Below, in pieces: positions 1 through 9,834 of a stretch of 64,000 nucleotides of DNA. The translations under genes were made by a program, and so were the position numbers. Source of the DNA: Vibrio sinaloensis (lineage in GTDB: Bacteria > Pseudomonadota > Gammaproteobacteria > Enterobacterales > Vibrionaceae); assembly GCF_023195835.1 (NCBI RefSeq), contig NZ_CP096199.1, positions 1,984,001-2,048,000 of the forward strand, read 5' to 3'. Within the stretch, counting starts at the first letter, position 1. Every line of letters starts with the position of its first letter. The notes below the pieces were generated by a model, which was given only the letters and a program-made list of their open reading frames with translations, was not told the DNA's origin and ran no database searches.

Positions 1-1014
1 TTTGTATTCTTTCCACGTTGTAGCAGCAATGGTACTCAGTTCGCCGCGTGCAAGCGCAGGTTTGAGCAGGTTTGCAGCATCTCCACCGCCCTCTTGGTTA
101 CCCGCCCCGATCAAGGTGTGGGCCTCATCAATAAACAGGATGATAGGTTTTGGCGAGTGTTTTATCGCATCAATCACACCCTTAAGGCGCTTTTCAAACT
201 CACCTTTGACAGACGCTCCCGCTTGTAACAAGCCAAGGTCCAGTGAGTAAAGTTCAACGCCTTGTAATTTCAGTGGCACAGTGCCTGCGACGACTCGTAA
301 CGCCAACCCTTCAATCATGGCACTTTTGCCGACACCAGCGTCTCCGACCACAATGGGGTTGTTTTTGCGGCGGCGGCACAAAATATCAATCATTAGATTG
401 ATTTCATTCTCTCGGCACAGCACAGGATCAAGTTCATTTTGACGCGCTTGCTCTGTTACATTGGTGCAGTACTTAGACAACACTGAGCCACTCTCTGCGC
501 CGATAGAACCGTTGCTGGCTTTTTCGGCTGTCTCAACCTGTGTTTCGGCAGAGTCGGCCAACACAGTGTCAAAATGTTTTTTCAAGCTTTCACGATTGAT
601 CGAATCAAGCAGTCGCACCAGTTTTTGGTCCATATAGCGATCTGCTCGAGTCAGTGCTGCCAGTAAAATTGCCCCTGAGCGCAGCTCTGACTGATTCAGT
701 TCAGTGGTTGACAGCAACCAAGCCTCTTGCATCAACTCGACCAGCAGTGGCGAGAATGCAGGATAGCTATCGAGCGCTTGCTCACGAGTAAAGCTGGTCA
801 CAATCGCCTGTTTGATTTCATCGAGCGAGAGTTCAGCCTGTTTAATAATCGCGCGAACATCAGAGAGCGGATTATCCAGTAACACTTCTAGATAGTGTTC
901 AAATGTGATTTCACTGTGCTGACGCTCAATACACACAGATGCTGCCTGCTCTAAGGCGAGCTTGCTCTGTGGATTTAATTTGGCAATAAGAGTCGGTAGT
1001 TCAATACGGATCAC
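1..1014 (-). CDS. clpV: T6SS sheath-disassembly AAA+ ATPase ClpV/TssH (3' end outside window)
   Basis: ClpV is the Hsp100-type ATPase that unfolds the contracted TssB/TssC sheath in the cytoplasm so its subunits can be reused. The reverse strand stays open from a GTG at 1014 to the window edge, giving the first 338 residues. The N-terminal repeat domain occupies about residues 1-155. The first ATPase module follows, with Walker A GDAGVGKS at 224-231 and Walker B ILFIDEAHT at 292-300. The C-terminal ATPase half lies outside. A second in-frame GTG at 1023 has a better-placed AAGG, but the protein then starts MIAVIRIELP instead of the family-typical MIRIELP, so the exact start is uncertain. It follows tssL by 30 nt and is the last T6SS gene visible. 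Confidence 0.93.
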   Translation of the reverse strand, partial: MIRIELPTLIAKLNPQSKLALEQAASVCIERQHSEITFEHYLEVLLDNPLSDVRAIIKQAELSLDEIKQAIVTSFTREQALDSYPAFSPLLVELMQEAWLLSTTELNQSELRSGAILLAALTRADRYMDQKLVRLLDSINRESLKKHFDTVLADSAETQVETAEKASNGSIGAESGSVLSKYCTNVTEQARQNELDPVLCRENEINLMIDILCRRRKNNPIVVGDAGVGKSAMIEGLALRVVAGTVPLKLQGVELYSLDLGLLQAGASVKGEFEKRLKGVIDAIKHSPKPIILFIDEAHTLIGAGNQEGGGDAANLLKPALARGELSTIAATTWKEYK

Positions 1015-1043
1015 GGCAATCACCTAGCCTTTATAAGTTATTT

Positions 1044-1817
1044 TTATAGAATTTGATTTAGTTGTTCGATGACGTCACTGGTTTTGACGTGGAGTAAATA
1101 GCTGTAGCCAAGAAACGCGCCAACCCAAAGCACGACAAAACCAGCAAATATCGACCACAGTGGCAGTTGCTTGCTTAGCTTATATTTAGAGCGCACCACG
1201 TGTTCAGTGGCACTCGTGAGTTGAGCAATATCTGTGTCTTGGTCGAGATTGAGTAACTTATGAAGTTGCGCTATCACTTTTTCGCGCTCGATTTTTCCAG
1301 ACTCAATCACGCGATATTTGCCCTCAAAGCCAAGCACTAAACATTGATAAATGAACTCCAGCAGCAACTTGTACTGTTGTGGTTCCGCTTCTAAGCGCTT
1401 GAGGATAGTAAACACCTTTTCCCCGCCCCAGGTTTCGTTGTGAAAGCGCGATAGCATCGAATGCTCAGCCCAAACAGTCGACGCTCCCCATGGCGTGCCC
1501 ATCACCGCTTCGTCGAGAAAGGTGCACAAGATATAGCGGTATGCCATCAAGACCGCATGTTCATACCCCTGTTCGGTCAGCTCGATTTCAATGGTTTTAA
1601 TCTCTTCGACGGTTTGTTCGTAAATTGACTCAATATTGTCACATTCAGCCAACTGCCTAACACGCAGCGCCAACCCCAATAGCGGAGTGGCAGCGTCAAT
1701 CAATGGATTACTCAAACTGCCACGCAGCTGGAACCAATAATCTTGGTCGTGATTAATTTTCTCGACATCATCAAACAGCAAGCTGCTGTATTTACTTTCT
1801 TTTTTACTGATATCCAT
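1044..1817 (-). CDS. tssL: T6SS inner-membrane protein TssL (DotU/IcmH family)
   Basis: TssL is part of the TssJLM membrane complex that anchors the baseplate to the envelope. The 257-residue protein has the cytoplasmic DotU-type helical domain over about residues 25-205 (motif FLDEAVMGTPWG near 115). A single C-terminal transmembrane helix follows at about 218-242 and leaves a very short periplasmic tail. It is the short TssL form: no OmpA-like peptidoglycan-binding extension is present. It starts 2 nt after the tssK stop, which implies translational coupling. TssM is not in the window and should lie beyond clpV. Confidence 0.95.
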   Translation of the reverse strand: MDISKKESKYSSLLFDDVEKINHDQDYWFQLRGSLSNPLIDAATPLLGLALRVRQLAECDNIESIYEQTVEEIKTIEIELTEQGYEHAVLMAYRYILCTFLDEAVMGTPWGASTVWAEHSMLSRFHNETWGGEKVFTILKRLEAEPQQYKLLLEFIYQCLVLGFEGKYRVIESGKIEREKVIAQLHKLLNLDQDTDIAQLTSATEHVVRSKYKLSKQLPLWSIFAGFVVLWVGAFLGYSYLLHVKTSDVIEQLNQIL

Positions 1818-1819
1818 GA

Positions 1820-3154
1820 TTAGCTCCTGATAGCCCAGAACTGTAGATCCAGCTCCTCAAACGCCGCAGCCACATGGAAAGCAAACCCACTCGAATGTTG
1901 CAGCATGCTCCAAGCACTGCTGGTCTTATCCAGTTGGTAATAGGTGTAGCCCGCGTGATACGGCAACTGACGTGGTGCCACTGGCAATGCGACCAAAGGA
2001 ATGCCGGGGAGTTGCAATGAGATGAGTTCGCGAATTTTCTCAACCGAAGACACTTTGGTCTGCTGAGTGAACTGACGGCGCAGCTCATCCATCGGCATAC
2101 GCGCTTTCACTGCAATGATAAAGTCCGCACTATCCATTAATTGTGGGTCTTGTATTGGCGCAACCATCAGACCGTACTTGCGTTTATCAAGCTGGATTGA
2201 GACCGCTCTTGGCTCGAGTACAACACTGAGTGATTGACGCAGATTACGAATGAGCGGCCAGAATGATTCGGTCGGCATATCGTGGTTGTAACTGACTGTC
2301 TTTGGCGGCAAACGACTTTCATCGGTAAAGGTCGCCAGCTCCCCCGCCACTGTTGATAAGCACTCAAACAAACGTTCAGGATGCAAACTGCGCAGCTCGG
2401 CCAAATGTTGCATCTGCGGCTGCAGGCGATTTAGTGCTTGCAACAGCATGAAGTCTGAGACATCAGCTACCCCACCTTGCGATGGCGAACTGATACGCTG
2501 GGCAATGTTTTTCGCTCGTTCGCGCATCAGCCCAGAGATTTCATTGACGAAACGATGCAGTGCTAGGTTGCCGACTACGTTGAGGTGACACGGAATGAAG
2601 TCAGGGTCCATCACCACGCTACCATCTGGCCGTTTTTCCAAAATTCGACCAACGGCCATAGAGGCATAGGCGCTGCGATCTTCTTTCTCTAGCATCAGTT
2701 GGATGCGCATCGGCGATACATCTATCGTGGTCATATCCCCCTGAACAGTGTGCACGTCGCGCACCTCTAAACGGCGACTTTCATAGCGTCCAGTCCCTTG
2801 GGTTTCTGGCCAATTGATTTCCATTAAAGATTCACTGCGCAGTGGAATAGCCAGATAAACCAACTGGTTAGCTAAAGATGCATCATCGATTTCCAATGCA
2901 TCGGGCAAAGTATCTTCCTGCGGAATGCGGAACGCTGTGCCATCAGGCATAATACCGACCGCTCGTTCAATCGCGATGCGACCAAATGACAAGTATTCAG
3001 GGTTCAATGAGAATTCAGAGACACCATACAGATAGCGGCTGACCGAACTCATCCGTTCATCGATGTAGTATTCGGTATATCTCTGTTGCTGTTGGAAGTG
3101 CTGCGGTTTGATAAACAAACCTTCATTCCAAATAACACGATTGCGTGAAAACAT
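1820..3154 (-). CDS. tssK: T6SS baseplate-membrane connector TssK
   Basis: TssK is a trimeric baseplate subunit that links the TssEFG wedge to the TssL/TssM membrane complex. The 444-residue length is typical for the family. The N-terminus (RNRVIWNEGLFIKPQHFQQQ) is the hallmark TssK opening, and the rest aligns by eye with the shoulder, stalk and C-terminal head organisation of the family. It lies 5 nt after tssJ and 2 nt before tssL in one reverse-strand operon. No frameshift or truncation is visible. Confidence 0.96.
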   Translation of the reverse strand: MFSRNRVIWNEGLFIKPQHFQQQQRYTEYYIDERMSSVSRYLYGVSEFSLNPEYLSFGRIAIERAVGIMPDGTAFRIPQEDTLPDALEIDDASLANQLVYLAIPLRSESLMEINWPETQGTGRYESRRLEVRDVHTVQGDMTTIDVSPMRIQLMLEKEDRSAYASMAVGRILEKRPDGSVVMDPDFIPCHLNVVGNLALHRFVNEISGLMRERAKNIAQRISSPSQGGVADVSDFMLLQALNRLQPQMQHLAELRSLHPERLFECLSTVAGELATFTDESRLPPKTVSYNHDMPTESFWPLIRNLRQSLSVVLEPRAVSIQLDKRKYGLMVAPIQDPQLMDSADFIIAVKARMPMDELRRQFTQQTKVSSVEKIRELISLQLPGIPLVALPVAPRQLPYHAGYTYYQLDKTSSAWSMLQHSSGFAFHVAAAFEELDLQFWAIRS

Positions 3155-3159
3155 CTTAC

Positions 3160-3642
3160 TTATTCCACCTTTTCCAACTTCACGTCATACTCATCAAGCA
3201 GCATCAAAAGGTGATACTCCCTGCCTTTGTTCAATACTTTGACCGCTTTCTTCCACTCGCTAAGCTCGATATCAGAAAAGTTCGCCATGATGCCGATGTA
3301 GTTGGTCTCCTCATCGACCTCGATTTGGTTGACAAACTTGAACTGACCGGGCGTCAGAACATAGTCGTAACTTTTAACGAAATTGCTTTTTAGCGCTTTC
3401 TTGTAATCCGCCTTTAACTGGTCATAACTCGAGGACATAAACATCGAGTCGTCGACCAACTCAAACACTTGGATTTCCACCGGTGACGCTTGCCCCCACA
3501 GGCTTGGGTTAACGTCGTCACCAGCGACAATACTGAACGTCACTTTGGTGGCGAGCTGTGTTGGGTCATAAGGCTGCGGTTCACTGCTACATGCAGAGAG
3601 TACAACGGCGAGAAAGCTCATCCATAACAGGTTTCTCACCAC
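3160..3642 (-). CDS. tssJ: T6SS outer-membrane lipoprotein TssJ
   Basis: TssJ is the outer-membrane lipoprotein of the TssJLM envelope complex. The 160-residue precursor has a short basic start, a hydrophobic stretch and a lipobox LSAC, with Cys18 as the lipidated residue. The residue after Cys is Ser, not Asp, which agrees with outer-membrane sorting by Lol. The mature part (about 142 residues) fits the small beta-sandwich of the family. Its start codon overlaps the tagH stop by one base (position 3642). Confidence 0.93.
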   Translation of the reverse strand: MVRNLLWMSFLAVVLSACSSEPQPYDPTQLATKVTFSIVAGDDVNPSLWGQASPVEIQVFELVDDSMFMSSSYDQLKADYKKALKSNFVKSYDYVLTPGQFKFVNQIEVDEETNYIGIMANFSDIELSEWKKAVKVLNKGREYHLLMLLDEYDVKLEKVE

Positions 3643-5108
3643 TAAAACTCCAATTGCTTCTCGCGAATTTTTTTGTCGTACGCCTGCTCAAAAATTTCCC
3701 AGAACAGCTTCTCAAAGCCTTTTTGACGGTGTGACGTCAGCTCCTGGTAGTAGTTGCAGTACATATTCCACGCCCACGCGTCTTGATCTTGGATGCTCTC
3801 TTGATGAGAACGTTTGTAGTTTTGGAAACGGCGTTGCAGTACCTGCGGAGAAAAGGCGCCCAGAATTTGAGTGAGTGCTTCACCGGTGGCGTGTTGCATC
3901 GCTTCGTTGTGCGCTTGAACATTACGCAAGCTTTCAGCAATGGCCGCAGGTGCAGAGAGGTGCACCGCGCTTTTTTCTGAGTCATACAGCGTTTTAATGG
4001 TTTCTTGGTAAGAGAGCCCCAAGCGCAACGGGTTGTCTTCAATCGGCTGTAAATTTCGGTTCAAAGTGCCAAAGCGCCCTTCGCTCACCTGTTGATGAAG
4101 GTCGAGTAAACCTTGAATACAGGCTTGCAGTGATTCTCCCATTTCTTGAGACAGCATGTGCATACGTTCAATGTTGTCCGTTTGCTCTACCTGCACGCCT
4201 AAGCCATTGAGCATAGGTCCAGTCAATAAGTGGCCACCCGTGGTAGGTTGTACAGCCTCTTGCGACTCAGGTTGAATACTCTTTGCTACCTCTTCCTCTA
4301 GCAAATCTAATGTTTGCTCATCCATATCAAAGCCCTCTGAAACGTTGTCGTTGATTATTTGTTGTTGTGGCTCAAGCGAAGTTGCCTGAGTTTGCTTATC
4401 TAAGTTATCTGCTCTTTTCTGGTCGGCCTTTTTTTTGCCAAAACCAAAGCTAAGAATGCGTTTAAGCGTCATTGACGAGCTGATCTCATTGTCACTGTCC
4501 GCCTGTAAGGTAAAGCTTGGCTGACGTAACGTGAGGTCATCTTCTGGAACAATAGAATGTGGCTGCTCTTCCTCAGCGATCTCTTGACCATCGATTAGGC
4601 ACACCTCTTCACTCCCGGCCATTAAGTCATCCAGCGCTGCCAAAGGATCGTGGTTGACCGGCTGTTGCTCTTCCGTCTGCGCCGGTAACTCCGGCTCTTC
4701 ATCGGCCAACAGATCGATACTTGTCTCTTCAAACAGCTGACTCAATGGACCTGAGGTACTCTCTTCCTCAAAGTCGCCCAACATCACTCGCACTTGATAC
4801 GGGCCAATATTGATGTGATCTTTGTGAACCAATTTAGCCAATAGCCCCTTACCGATCGGCATCTCTGTCGCGTTGATATAGGTTTCGCCGCTCAGATCTC
4901 GCAGGCAGAAAGCGCCATCGAACAGCACGACTTCGCAGTGCTCACTCGCCACAGCGCCGCTTGAGTCCTTAAGCATCCAGGTACAGTGAGAGCCGGAGCC
5001 AATCGTGCCGCCATGGCGATCCCAATGCATCACCGCAGATAAGCCAGACTCAAGTCGCTGCGCATTGATGACCAAAAGAGTAAGTGTGGGTTGAACCGAA
5101 GAATCCAT
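3642..5108 (-). CDS. tagH: T6SS-associated FHA-domain protein TagH
   Basis: The 488-residue protein has an N-terminal forkhead-associated (FHA) phosphothreonine-binding domain at about 30-110, including GTIGSGSHC and the SEHC strand. A long acidic low-complexity linker rich in Glu and Gln follows (about 115-290). The conserved C-terminal T6SS-FHA domain occupies about 300-488. FHA proteins of T6SS clusters can take part in threonine-phosphorylation control or act as scaffolds. No PpkA-type kinase or PppA phosphatase is encoded in this window, so the partner is unknown here. It begins 2 nt after tssG ends. The linker has biased composition but stays in frame throughout. Confidence 0.9.
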   Translation of the reverse strand: MDSSVQPTLTLLVINAQRLESGLSAVMHWDRHGGTIGSGSHCTWMLKDSSGAVASEHCEVVLFDGAFCLRDLSGETYINATEMPIGKGLLAKLVHKDHINIGPYQVRVMLGDFEEESTSGPLSQLFEETSIDLLADEEPELPAQTEEQQPVNHDPLAALDDLMAGSEEVCLIDGQEIAEEEQPHSIVPEDDLTLRQPSFTLQADSDNEISSSMTLKRILSFGFGKKKADQKRADNLDKQTQATSLEPQQQIINDNVSEGFDMDEQTLDLLEEEVAKSIQPESQEAVQPTTGGHLLTGPMLNGLGVQVEQTDNIERMHMLSQEMGESLQACIQGLLDLHQQVSEGRFGTLNRNLQPIEDNPLRLGLSYQETIKTLYDSEKSAVHLSAPAAIAESLRNVQAHNEAMQHATGEALTQILGAFSPQVLQRRFQNYKRSHQESIQDQDAWAWNMYCNYYQELTSHRQKGFEKLFWEIFEQAYDKKIREKQLEF

Positions 5109-5110
5109 GG

Positions 5111-6127
5111 TTATTGCCTTACTTGAATTAAAACGCTTTTCTGTTGTGAGCTAGTACCGAGAAAGGAGGTCCAGCCCAAAGCAATGCCTGATTGTTCATT
5201 GAGGATAAAGTCAGGCGCTTCATCATCAGCCATCGTTAACTCGAGGTCGTAGGCCATCTGCTCACGCAAAATAAACTCCACTAACTTGCACAATGGCTCA
5301 AATTCCTGACCTGACGGCAAGAAATCAGAAAATTTCGCGCGCGACAGCTGAGCAATACAGATGGTGAACTTACCGTTACAATCGACGATAGACTCTCCCA
5401 CCATACTCGTTACCCCCAGTTGCGAGTTCGCCTCGCCCAGTCTGGTTTGCTGAGCAGAATCAATGTGAACTTTACGCCGCGTCCATTGACGGATTTCAAC
5501 CTGATCTAGGTCGAAACAGTGGGCAATGATCCCAGACACCACTTGCGGCGAGCGACTGCGCCCCGCCAATGTGCCGGAATAAGCCAGCATCTTGCACCAG
5601 TTAATCGGCGTATCGCCGCGCAGATCGGGCGAGCCAAGGCCAACCAAGGACAATAACTGAGCAGAAAAGTCGTCCTGGGCATCAGGCTGAAAGCGCACAA
5701 AGTAGCGGTACTTTCGCCAGATTCGATAAACGAGGTTAATTAAGCGGTTGTTAAAAAAGTCGAAAAAAGGTTGCTTAAAACCGCCAGGCTCCTCGTTCAA
5801 TAGCTGCTCAACCACAAACCCTGGTAATGGTGACTGTGCACCGGACAAACCGAAGAAGTTGGTTAGCATCACTAATCGTTCGTCTTGTCGTAGGTCGAGC
5901 CGGCTGACATCGGAAGGCGAAAAGCCCAAACTCGGGTTGGCACTAAAGACCAACTGACATTGCCGTTCCCAATCATCCGATTCTGGATTCAGTTCAAAGA
6001 GTTTTTGCAGTAGCTCAACCAGTTGATAGAAGTTGTAGTCATAAACGTCTTTCGGTAACACCACCTCATCGGTTTGACCCAACTCATCGACTAAATGAGT
6101 GGCTGCATCCCCGCCTGAGTACCCCAT
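5111..6127 (-). CDS. tssG: T6SS baseplate protein TssG
   Basis: TssG combines with two TssF copies and TssE to form the baseplate wedge at the foot of the sheath. The 338-residue product is of usual length, with the family pattern NPSLGFSPSDV near residue 70 and GDTPINWCKML near 175. Its start lies inside the end of tssF, with a 37-nt overlap (6091-6127) in a different frame. A long overlap like this is common for this gene pair and suggests coupled translation at fixed stoichiometry. Confidence 0.94.
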   Translation of the reverse strand: MGYSGGDAATHLVDELGQTDEVVLPKDVYDYNFYQLVELLQKLFELNPESDDWERQCQLVFSANPSLGFSPSDVSRLDLRQDERLVMLTNFFGLSGAQSPLPGFVVEQLLNEEPGGFKQPFFDFFNNRLINLVYRIWRKYRYFVRFQPDAQDDFSAQLLSLVGLGSPDLRGDTPINWCKMLAYSGTLAGRSRSPQVVSGIIAHCFDLDQVEIRQWTRRKVHIDSAQQTRLGEANSQLGVTSMVGESIVDCNGKFTICIAQLSRAKFSDFLPSGQEFEPLCKLVEFILREQMAYDLELTMADDEAPDFILNEQSGIALGWTSFLGTSSQQKSVLIQVRQ

Positions 6128-7860
6128 GTGTACCTCTCCTGATTGGTGGTATTCACCACGTTGAGTTCGTGGAACGAGTTGATGCTTGCATACAGGGCAA
6201 AGAAATGACTGAGCACTGTGCCAAACAAGAATAGGTCGCCCTCAGAGCCAAAACCTCTCTGATCGATATGCAAGGTTGATTGCAGGCCTCTCACTGGCAG
6301 ACCTCGCAGCACTTTATCAACGGGCTTAGATTCAATTTTCTCGATCGCGGCTAAACGCTGCCTAGAAACGCGCTCAGCCTGGCGATCCACTAAGGCGCGA
6401 AAGTCGTAGGCGCGCAGCACACTGCTCAAGGCATCTTTCGATAGCAACGATAGATAGTTGAGCGATAAGTTGGAGATCAGTGTCCACAATAAACTGCCAT
6501 CCAACACAGGGCGCAGCGACTGAGAAGGCACTGAAATGTTCTCAAACGTCGCAAAGGGCGGCGAGGTATCGGTGGGCTGACAGATATCTCCCACCCCAAG
6601 CTCTAGCGGTAACAAACGGTTAGTACAGTTAAGTTTGATCGACACGGCTTCGTCTACATCAAATGAGACCGTTTCATCACTGCGGACAAAGGAGATAAAG
6701 GTGTCAAAGCCATCACCGCGAATGCTCTCTTTGACCCGAGTACGATAGTAAAGCGCATTGCGATTGCGCACTCGCTCCACCTCATGTTGAAAGCTTTCAA
6801 ACGACGAATAGACACGCTTAGCTCCGCGCACACGCTTGCCTTGCTCGCCGGAGTCTTGCCAACCGGTAACGCTTTCAACGTTAAACACTTCATAATGCGC
6901 CGGGTAACGACTTGAAGGCGCTATCCGATATTCAGACTGACGACCAGACAGCGCTATCGGGTCAGCGTCATGTTCAAACAAGTTGATGATCGGTGTGCAG
7001 TACAGTTGGAAATTGTCTTTTTGCACTCTGACATCCACCGGTAACGTCTTGGAAAAATGAAGACGTATCGAGAAGGCGCCGGTAACACTGCTCGGGAGCG
7101 CTTTATCCAATCCCGTTAAGTCAAAAAAGTGGAACGCTTCGGGAAAAGACAAATACTCTTGCAGTACCCGATAGCCTTCGTAAACGTTGGTTGGATACGG
7201 AAGCAACGCATCATCACTGTCAAAACCCACCGTTTTAAAATGGCTGACAGGCAGAGGGAACTCAGTACCTTTTACCTCGATGCTCACCTTGTCGAGGTAG
7301 TGATTGAGCCACAGATAGATCATTTGTGAGCTGTACTTATCGCCGCCAAGATAGAAGCGCAATGCATCAAGCAACGCACTGCCTACTGTGGTTTCTCCTT
7401 GAATTTGAAGCGAAATGTCGATCGTGGTTGCTTCTCGCGTATGCTGAGCTTTAACATCAGTACACGTTAATGGATATAGGTCGACACTGCGGCAAGTACG
7501 AAAGTGACATTTGGTCCCAAATACAGGATTGCTGTCAACTTGTGTTCCTTTGTTGATGATCTGTTTTTCACTGACACTTTTATCGGGCGTAAATGCCAAA
7601 ATCGACATGCTAGGAATAGGTCGCAAATAATTTGGCCACAGCATGTTGATCATAGAGTGAGTCAGCTCAGGGAATTCATCTTCTACTTTTTCTCGCAGGC
7701 GTGCGGTCAAAAACGCAAACCCTTCCAGTAGCCGTTCCACATCAGGGTCCATCGTTCGGCCATGCAAGAAACGAGATAGCTGTGGGTGAATTTCGGTGAA
7801 TTCACGCCCTTGTTCTTTCAAAAAAGCCAGCTCTTCTCTGAAATACTTGTCTTGAGTCAT
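6091..7860 (-). CDS. tssF: T6SS baseplate protein TssF
   Basis: TssF is the largest wedge subunit of the T6SS baseplate and a homologue of phage T4 gp6. The 589-residue length is normal. The N-terminus carries the typical YFREELAFLKEQG and LSRFLHGRTMDPDVERLLE patterns, and WPNYLRPIPSM follows at about 95-105. It starts 5 nt downstream of the tssE stop, and its last 37 nt overlap tssG. It is intact with no odd features. Confidence 0.95.
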   Translation of the reverse strand: MTQDKYFREELAFLKEQGREFTEIHPQLSRFLHGRTMDPDVERLLEGFAFLTARLREKVEDEFPELTHSMINMLWPNYLRPIPSMSILAFTPDKSVSEKQIINKGTQVDSNPVFGTKCHFRTCRSVDLYPLTCTDVKAQHTREATTIDISLQIQGETTVGSALLDALRFYLGGDKYSSQMIYLWLNHYLDKVSIEVKGTEFPLPVSHFKTVGFDSDDALLPYPTNVYEGYRVLQEYLSFPEAFHFFDLTGLDKALPSSVTGAFSIRLHFSKTLPVDVRVQKDNFQLYCTPIINLFEHDADPIALSGRQSEYRIAPSSRYPAHYEVFNVESVTGWQDSGEQGKRVRGAKRVYSSFESFQHEVERVRNRNALYYRTRVKESIRGDGFDTFISFVRSDETVSFDVDEAVSIKLNCTNRLLPLELGVGDICQPTDTSPPFATFENISVPSQSLRPVLDGSLLWTLISNLSLNYLSLLSKDALSSVLRAYDFRALVDRQAERVSRQRLAAIEKIESKPVDKVLRGLPVRGLQSTLHIDQRGFGSEGDLFLFGTVLSHFFALYASINSFHELNVVNTTNQERYTWGTQAGMQPLI

Positions 7861-7865
7861 AGTCC

Positions 7866-8303
7866 CTAAATCACTCGGTATTTTCTGTTTTGATCCAATA
7901 GCAAGTTGATTTGCACTCGGTCATGGATCGCCTCACTATTGATTTGTGCCGTAATTCGAAACTGCAGCGATAGCGGGCTAAAACTGTCGGTCTCTGCAAC
8001 CACTTCGATGTTTTTAAGTCGCGGTTCGTAGTTCTGCAGACAATCTTGAATCGCCAACTTAACCTTGAGCGACAGATCTAACGTGTCGAGCGTCGCATCA
8101 TTAAAATCGATCAACCCTAGGCCTGGAGAGCTCTGCGCCCCACCAACGCGTGTATTCAAAATCATCGATACATTGCGCTTTATCGACCTAACAACATCAC
8201 TTGGCTGTGGACCTTGCGTTAGCGAAACGTTCTGAGTGTTGGCTTCTAAACGTTCGAAGAAGCCAACACCGAACGTACTTTCTTCAGGAGCAAAGTACGT
8301 CAT
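7866..8303 (-). CDS. tssE: T6SS baseplate protein TssE (gp25-like)
   Basis: TssE is the T6SS homologue of phage gp25 lysozyme-fold baseplate proteins and nucleates sheath polymerisation on the baseplate. The 145-residue product has the family's VRSIKRNVSMILNTR motif at about 42-56, a gp25 core through 60-130, and GLGLIDFND near 65. It lies 6 nt after tssC and 5 nt before tssF. Length and order match other vibrio T6SS clusters. Confidence 0.94.
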   Translation of the reverse strand: MTYFAPEESTFGVGFFERLEANTQNVSLTQGPQPSDVVRSIKRNVSMILNTRVGGAQSSPGLGLIDFNDATLDTLDLSLKVKLAIQDCLQNYEPRLKNIEVVAETDSFSPLSLQFRITAQINSEAIHDRVQINLLLDQNRKYRVI

Positions 8304-8309
8304 GCTGAT

Positions 8310-9782
8310 CTACGCCTGATCAAGGCGACCAACCAGTGACAACTCAAAGTTTGCACCCATGTACTTGAAGTGAGGGCGAACAGAGAGAGACACTTGGTAC
8401 CAGCCTGGGTTTCCTTCGACATCAGCCACTTCAATCTTGGCTGCACGAAGAGGACGGCGGCTACGTACGTCTGCTGGCGGGTTCTCTTGGTCAGCAACGT
8501 ACTGTTTAATCCAAGTATTGAGTTCGCGTTCCAGGTCTTGACGCTCTTTCCAAGAACCAATCTGTTCGCGCTGCAGCACTTTGATGTAGTGCGCAAGACG
8601 GTTGATGATCATCATGTAAGGAAGCTGTGTACCCAACTTGTAGTTGGTCTCGGCTTCTTTACCTTCCTTGGTGTTCGGGAAGATTTTCGGCTTTTGAATC
8701 GAGTTGGCAGAGAAGAACGCCGCGTTGTCGCTACCCTTACGCATGGTTAGCGCAATAAAGCCCTCTTCCGCTAGTTCAAACTCTTTGCGGTCAGTAATGA
8801 GTACTTCGGTTGGGATCTTGGCTTGCAGTGCGCCCATAGACTCAAACACGTGTACTGGCAGATCTTCAACCGCACCACCGCTTTGAGGACCGATGATATT
8901 TGGACACCAACGATATTTTGCAAAGCTATCGGTCAAGCGCGTTGCAAAAGCAAACGCCGTGTTACCCCAAAGGTAGTGTTCATGAGACTGGGCAACACTT
9001 TCTGAGTAGTTAAACGATTTGATTGGGTTTTCGACTGGGTCGTATGGGACACGAAGCAAGAAGCGAGGCGCGGTCAGACCAAGATAACGTGCATCTTCTG
9101 ACTCTCGCAACGAGCGCCATTTGGTGTATTTTGGACTTTCAAAAATAGACTTAACGTCTTTGATGTTTGGCAGCTCTTCAAATGAGTCAATCCCAAAGAA
9201 TTCAGGACCAACACTTGAGATAAATGGCGCATGAGCCATCGCACCGAGTGATCCCATGTATTGCAGCAACTTCATATCTGGCGTTGATGGGGTGAACATG
9301 TAGTTACCCAGAATTGCGCCTGTTGGTTCGCCACCAAACTGGCCATAACCTGACGAGTAAACATGCTTATATAAACCAGATTGAGTAGTTTCTGGTGCAA
9401 ACTCGAAGTCTTCCAGCAGCTCCTCTTTAGTCACGTGGAGCAGATCGATTTTGTTGTTTTCGCCAAAATCGGTGCGGTCTACCAGGAGTTTTAGTCCACG
9501 CCATGCAGATTCCATCTGTTGGAACTGGCTATCGTGGAGGATTTCATCCATTTGCGCACTGATCTTTTTATCTAACTCAACCAACATCTGGTCAACGAGA
9601 GATTTATTTACTGCTTCTTCTGTTTGTTGTGAGCCAATCAAGTTCTCGATAAAGGCGGCAACGCCTTTTTTCGCAATATCATAGCCTTCTTCACTTGGCG
9701 CAATCTTAGTTTGAGCCATGATTTCGTCTAGTAAGCCGCCCTCAGCTAACTGGGGTCTTTCTAGTACCGTTTCTGTAGACAT
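8310..9782 (-). CDS. tssC: T6SS contractile sheath large subunit TssC (VipB)
   Basis: TssC/VipB pairs with TssB/VipA to build the cytoplasmic contractile sheath around the Hcp tube. The 490-residue sequence is highly typical: SAWRGLKLLVDRTDFGEN near 95, FGGEPTGAILGNY near 155, and a C-terminus ending in the family pattern PHFKYMGANFELSLVGRLD. The gap to tssB is 52 nt, the largest inside the structural part of this operon. It is well conserved and intact. Confidence 0.97.
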   Translation of the reverse strand: MSTETVLERPQLAEGGLLDEIMAQTKIAPSEEGYDIAKKGVAAFIENLIGSQQTEEAVNKSLVDQMLVELDKKISAQMDEILHDSQFQQMESAWRGLKLLVDRTDFGENNKIDLLHVTKEELLEDFEFAPETTQSGLYKHVYSSGYGQFGGEPTGAILGNYMFTPSTPDMKLLQYMGSLGAMAHAPFISSVGPEFFGIDSFEELPNIKDVKSIFESPKYTKWRSLRESEDARYLGLTAPRFLLRVPYDPVENPIKSFNYSESVAQSHEHYLWGNTAFAFATRLTDSFAKYRWCPNIIGPQSGGAVEDLPVHVFESMGALQAKIPTEVLITDRKEFELAEEGFIALTMRKGSDNAAFFSANSIQKPKIFPNTKEGKEAETNYKLGTQLPYMMIINRLAHYIKVLQREQIGSWKERQDLERELNTWIKQYVADQENPPADVRSRRPLRAAKIEVADVEGNPGWYQVSLSVRPHFKYMGANFELSLVGRLDQA

Positions 9783-9834
9783 CAGGTATTTCCTAATCCA
9801 ATAAATGACGATTGTTGTTAGTTGATCTCTTGTT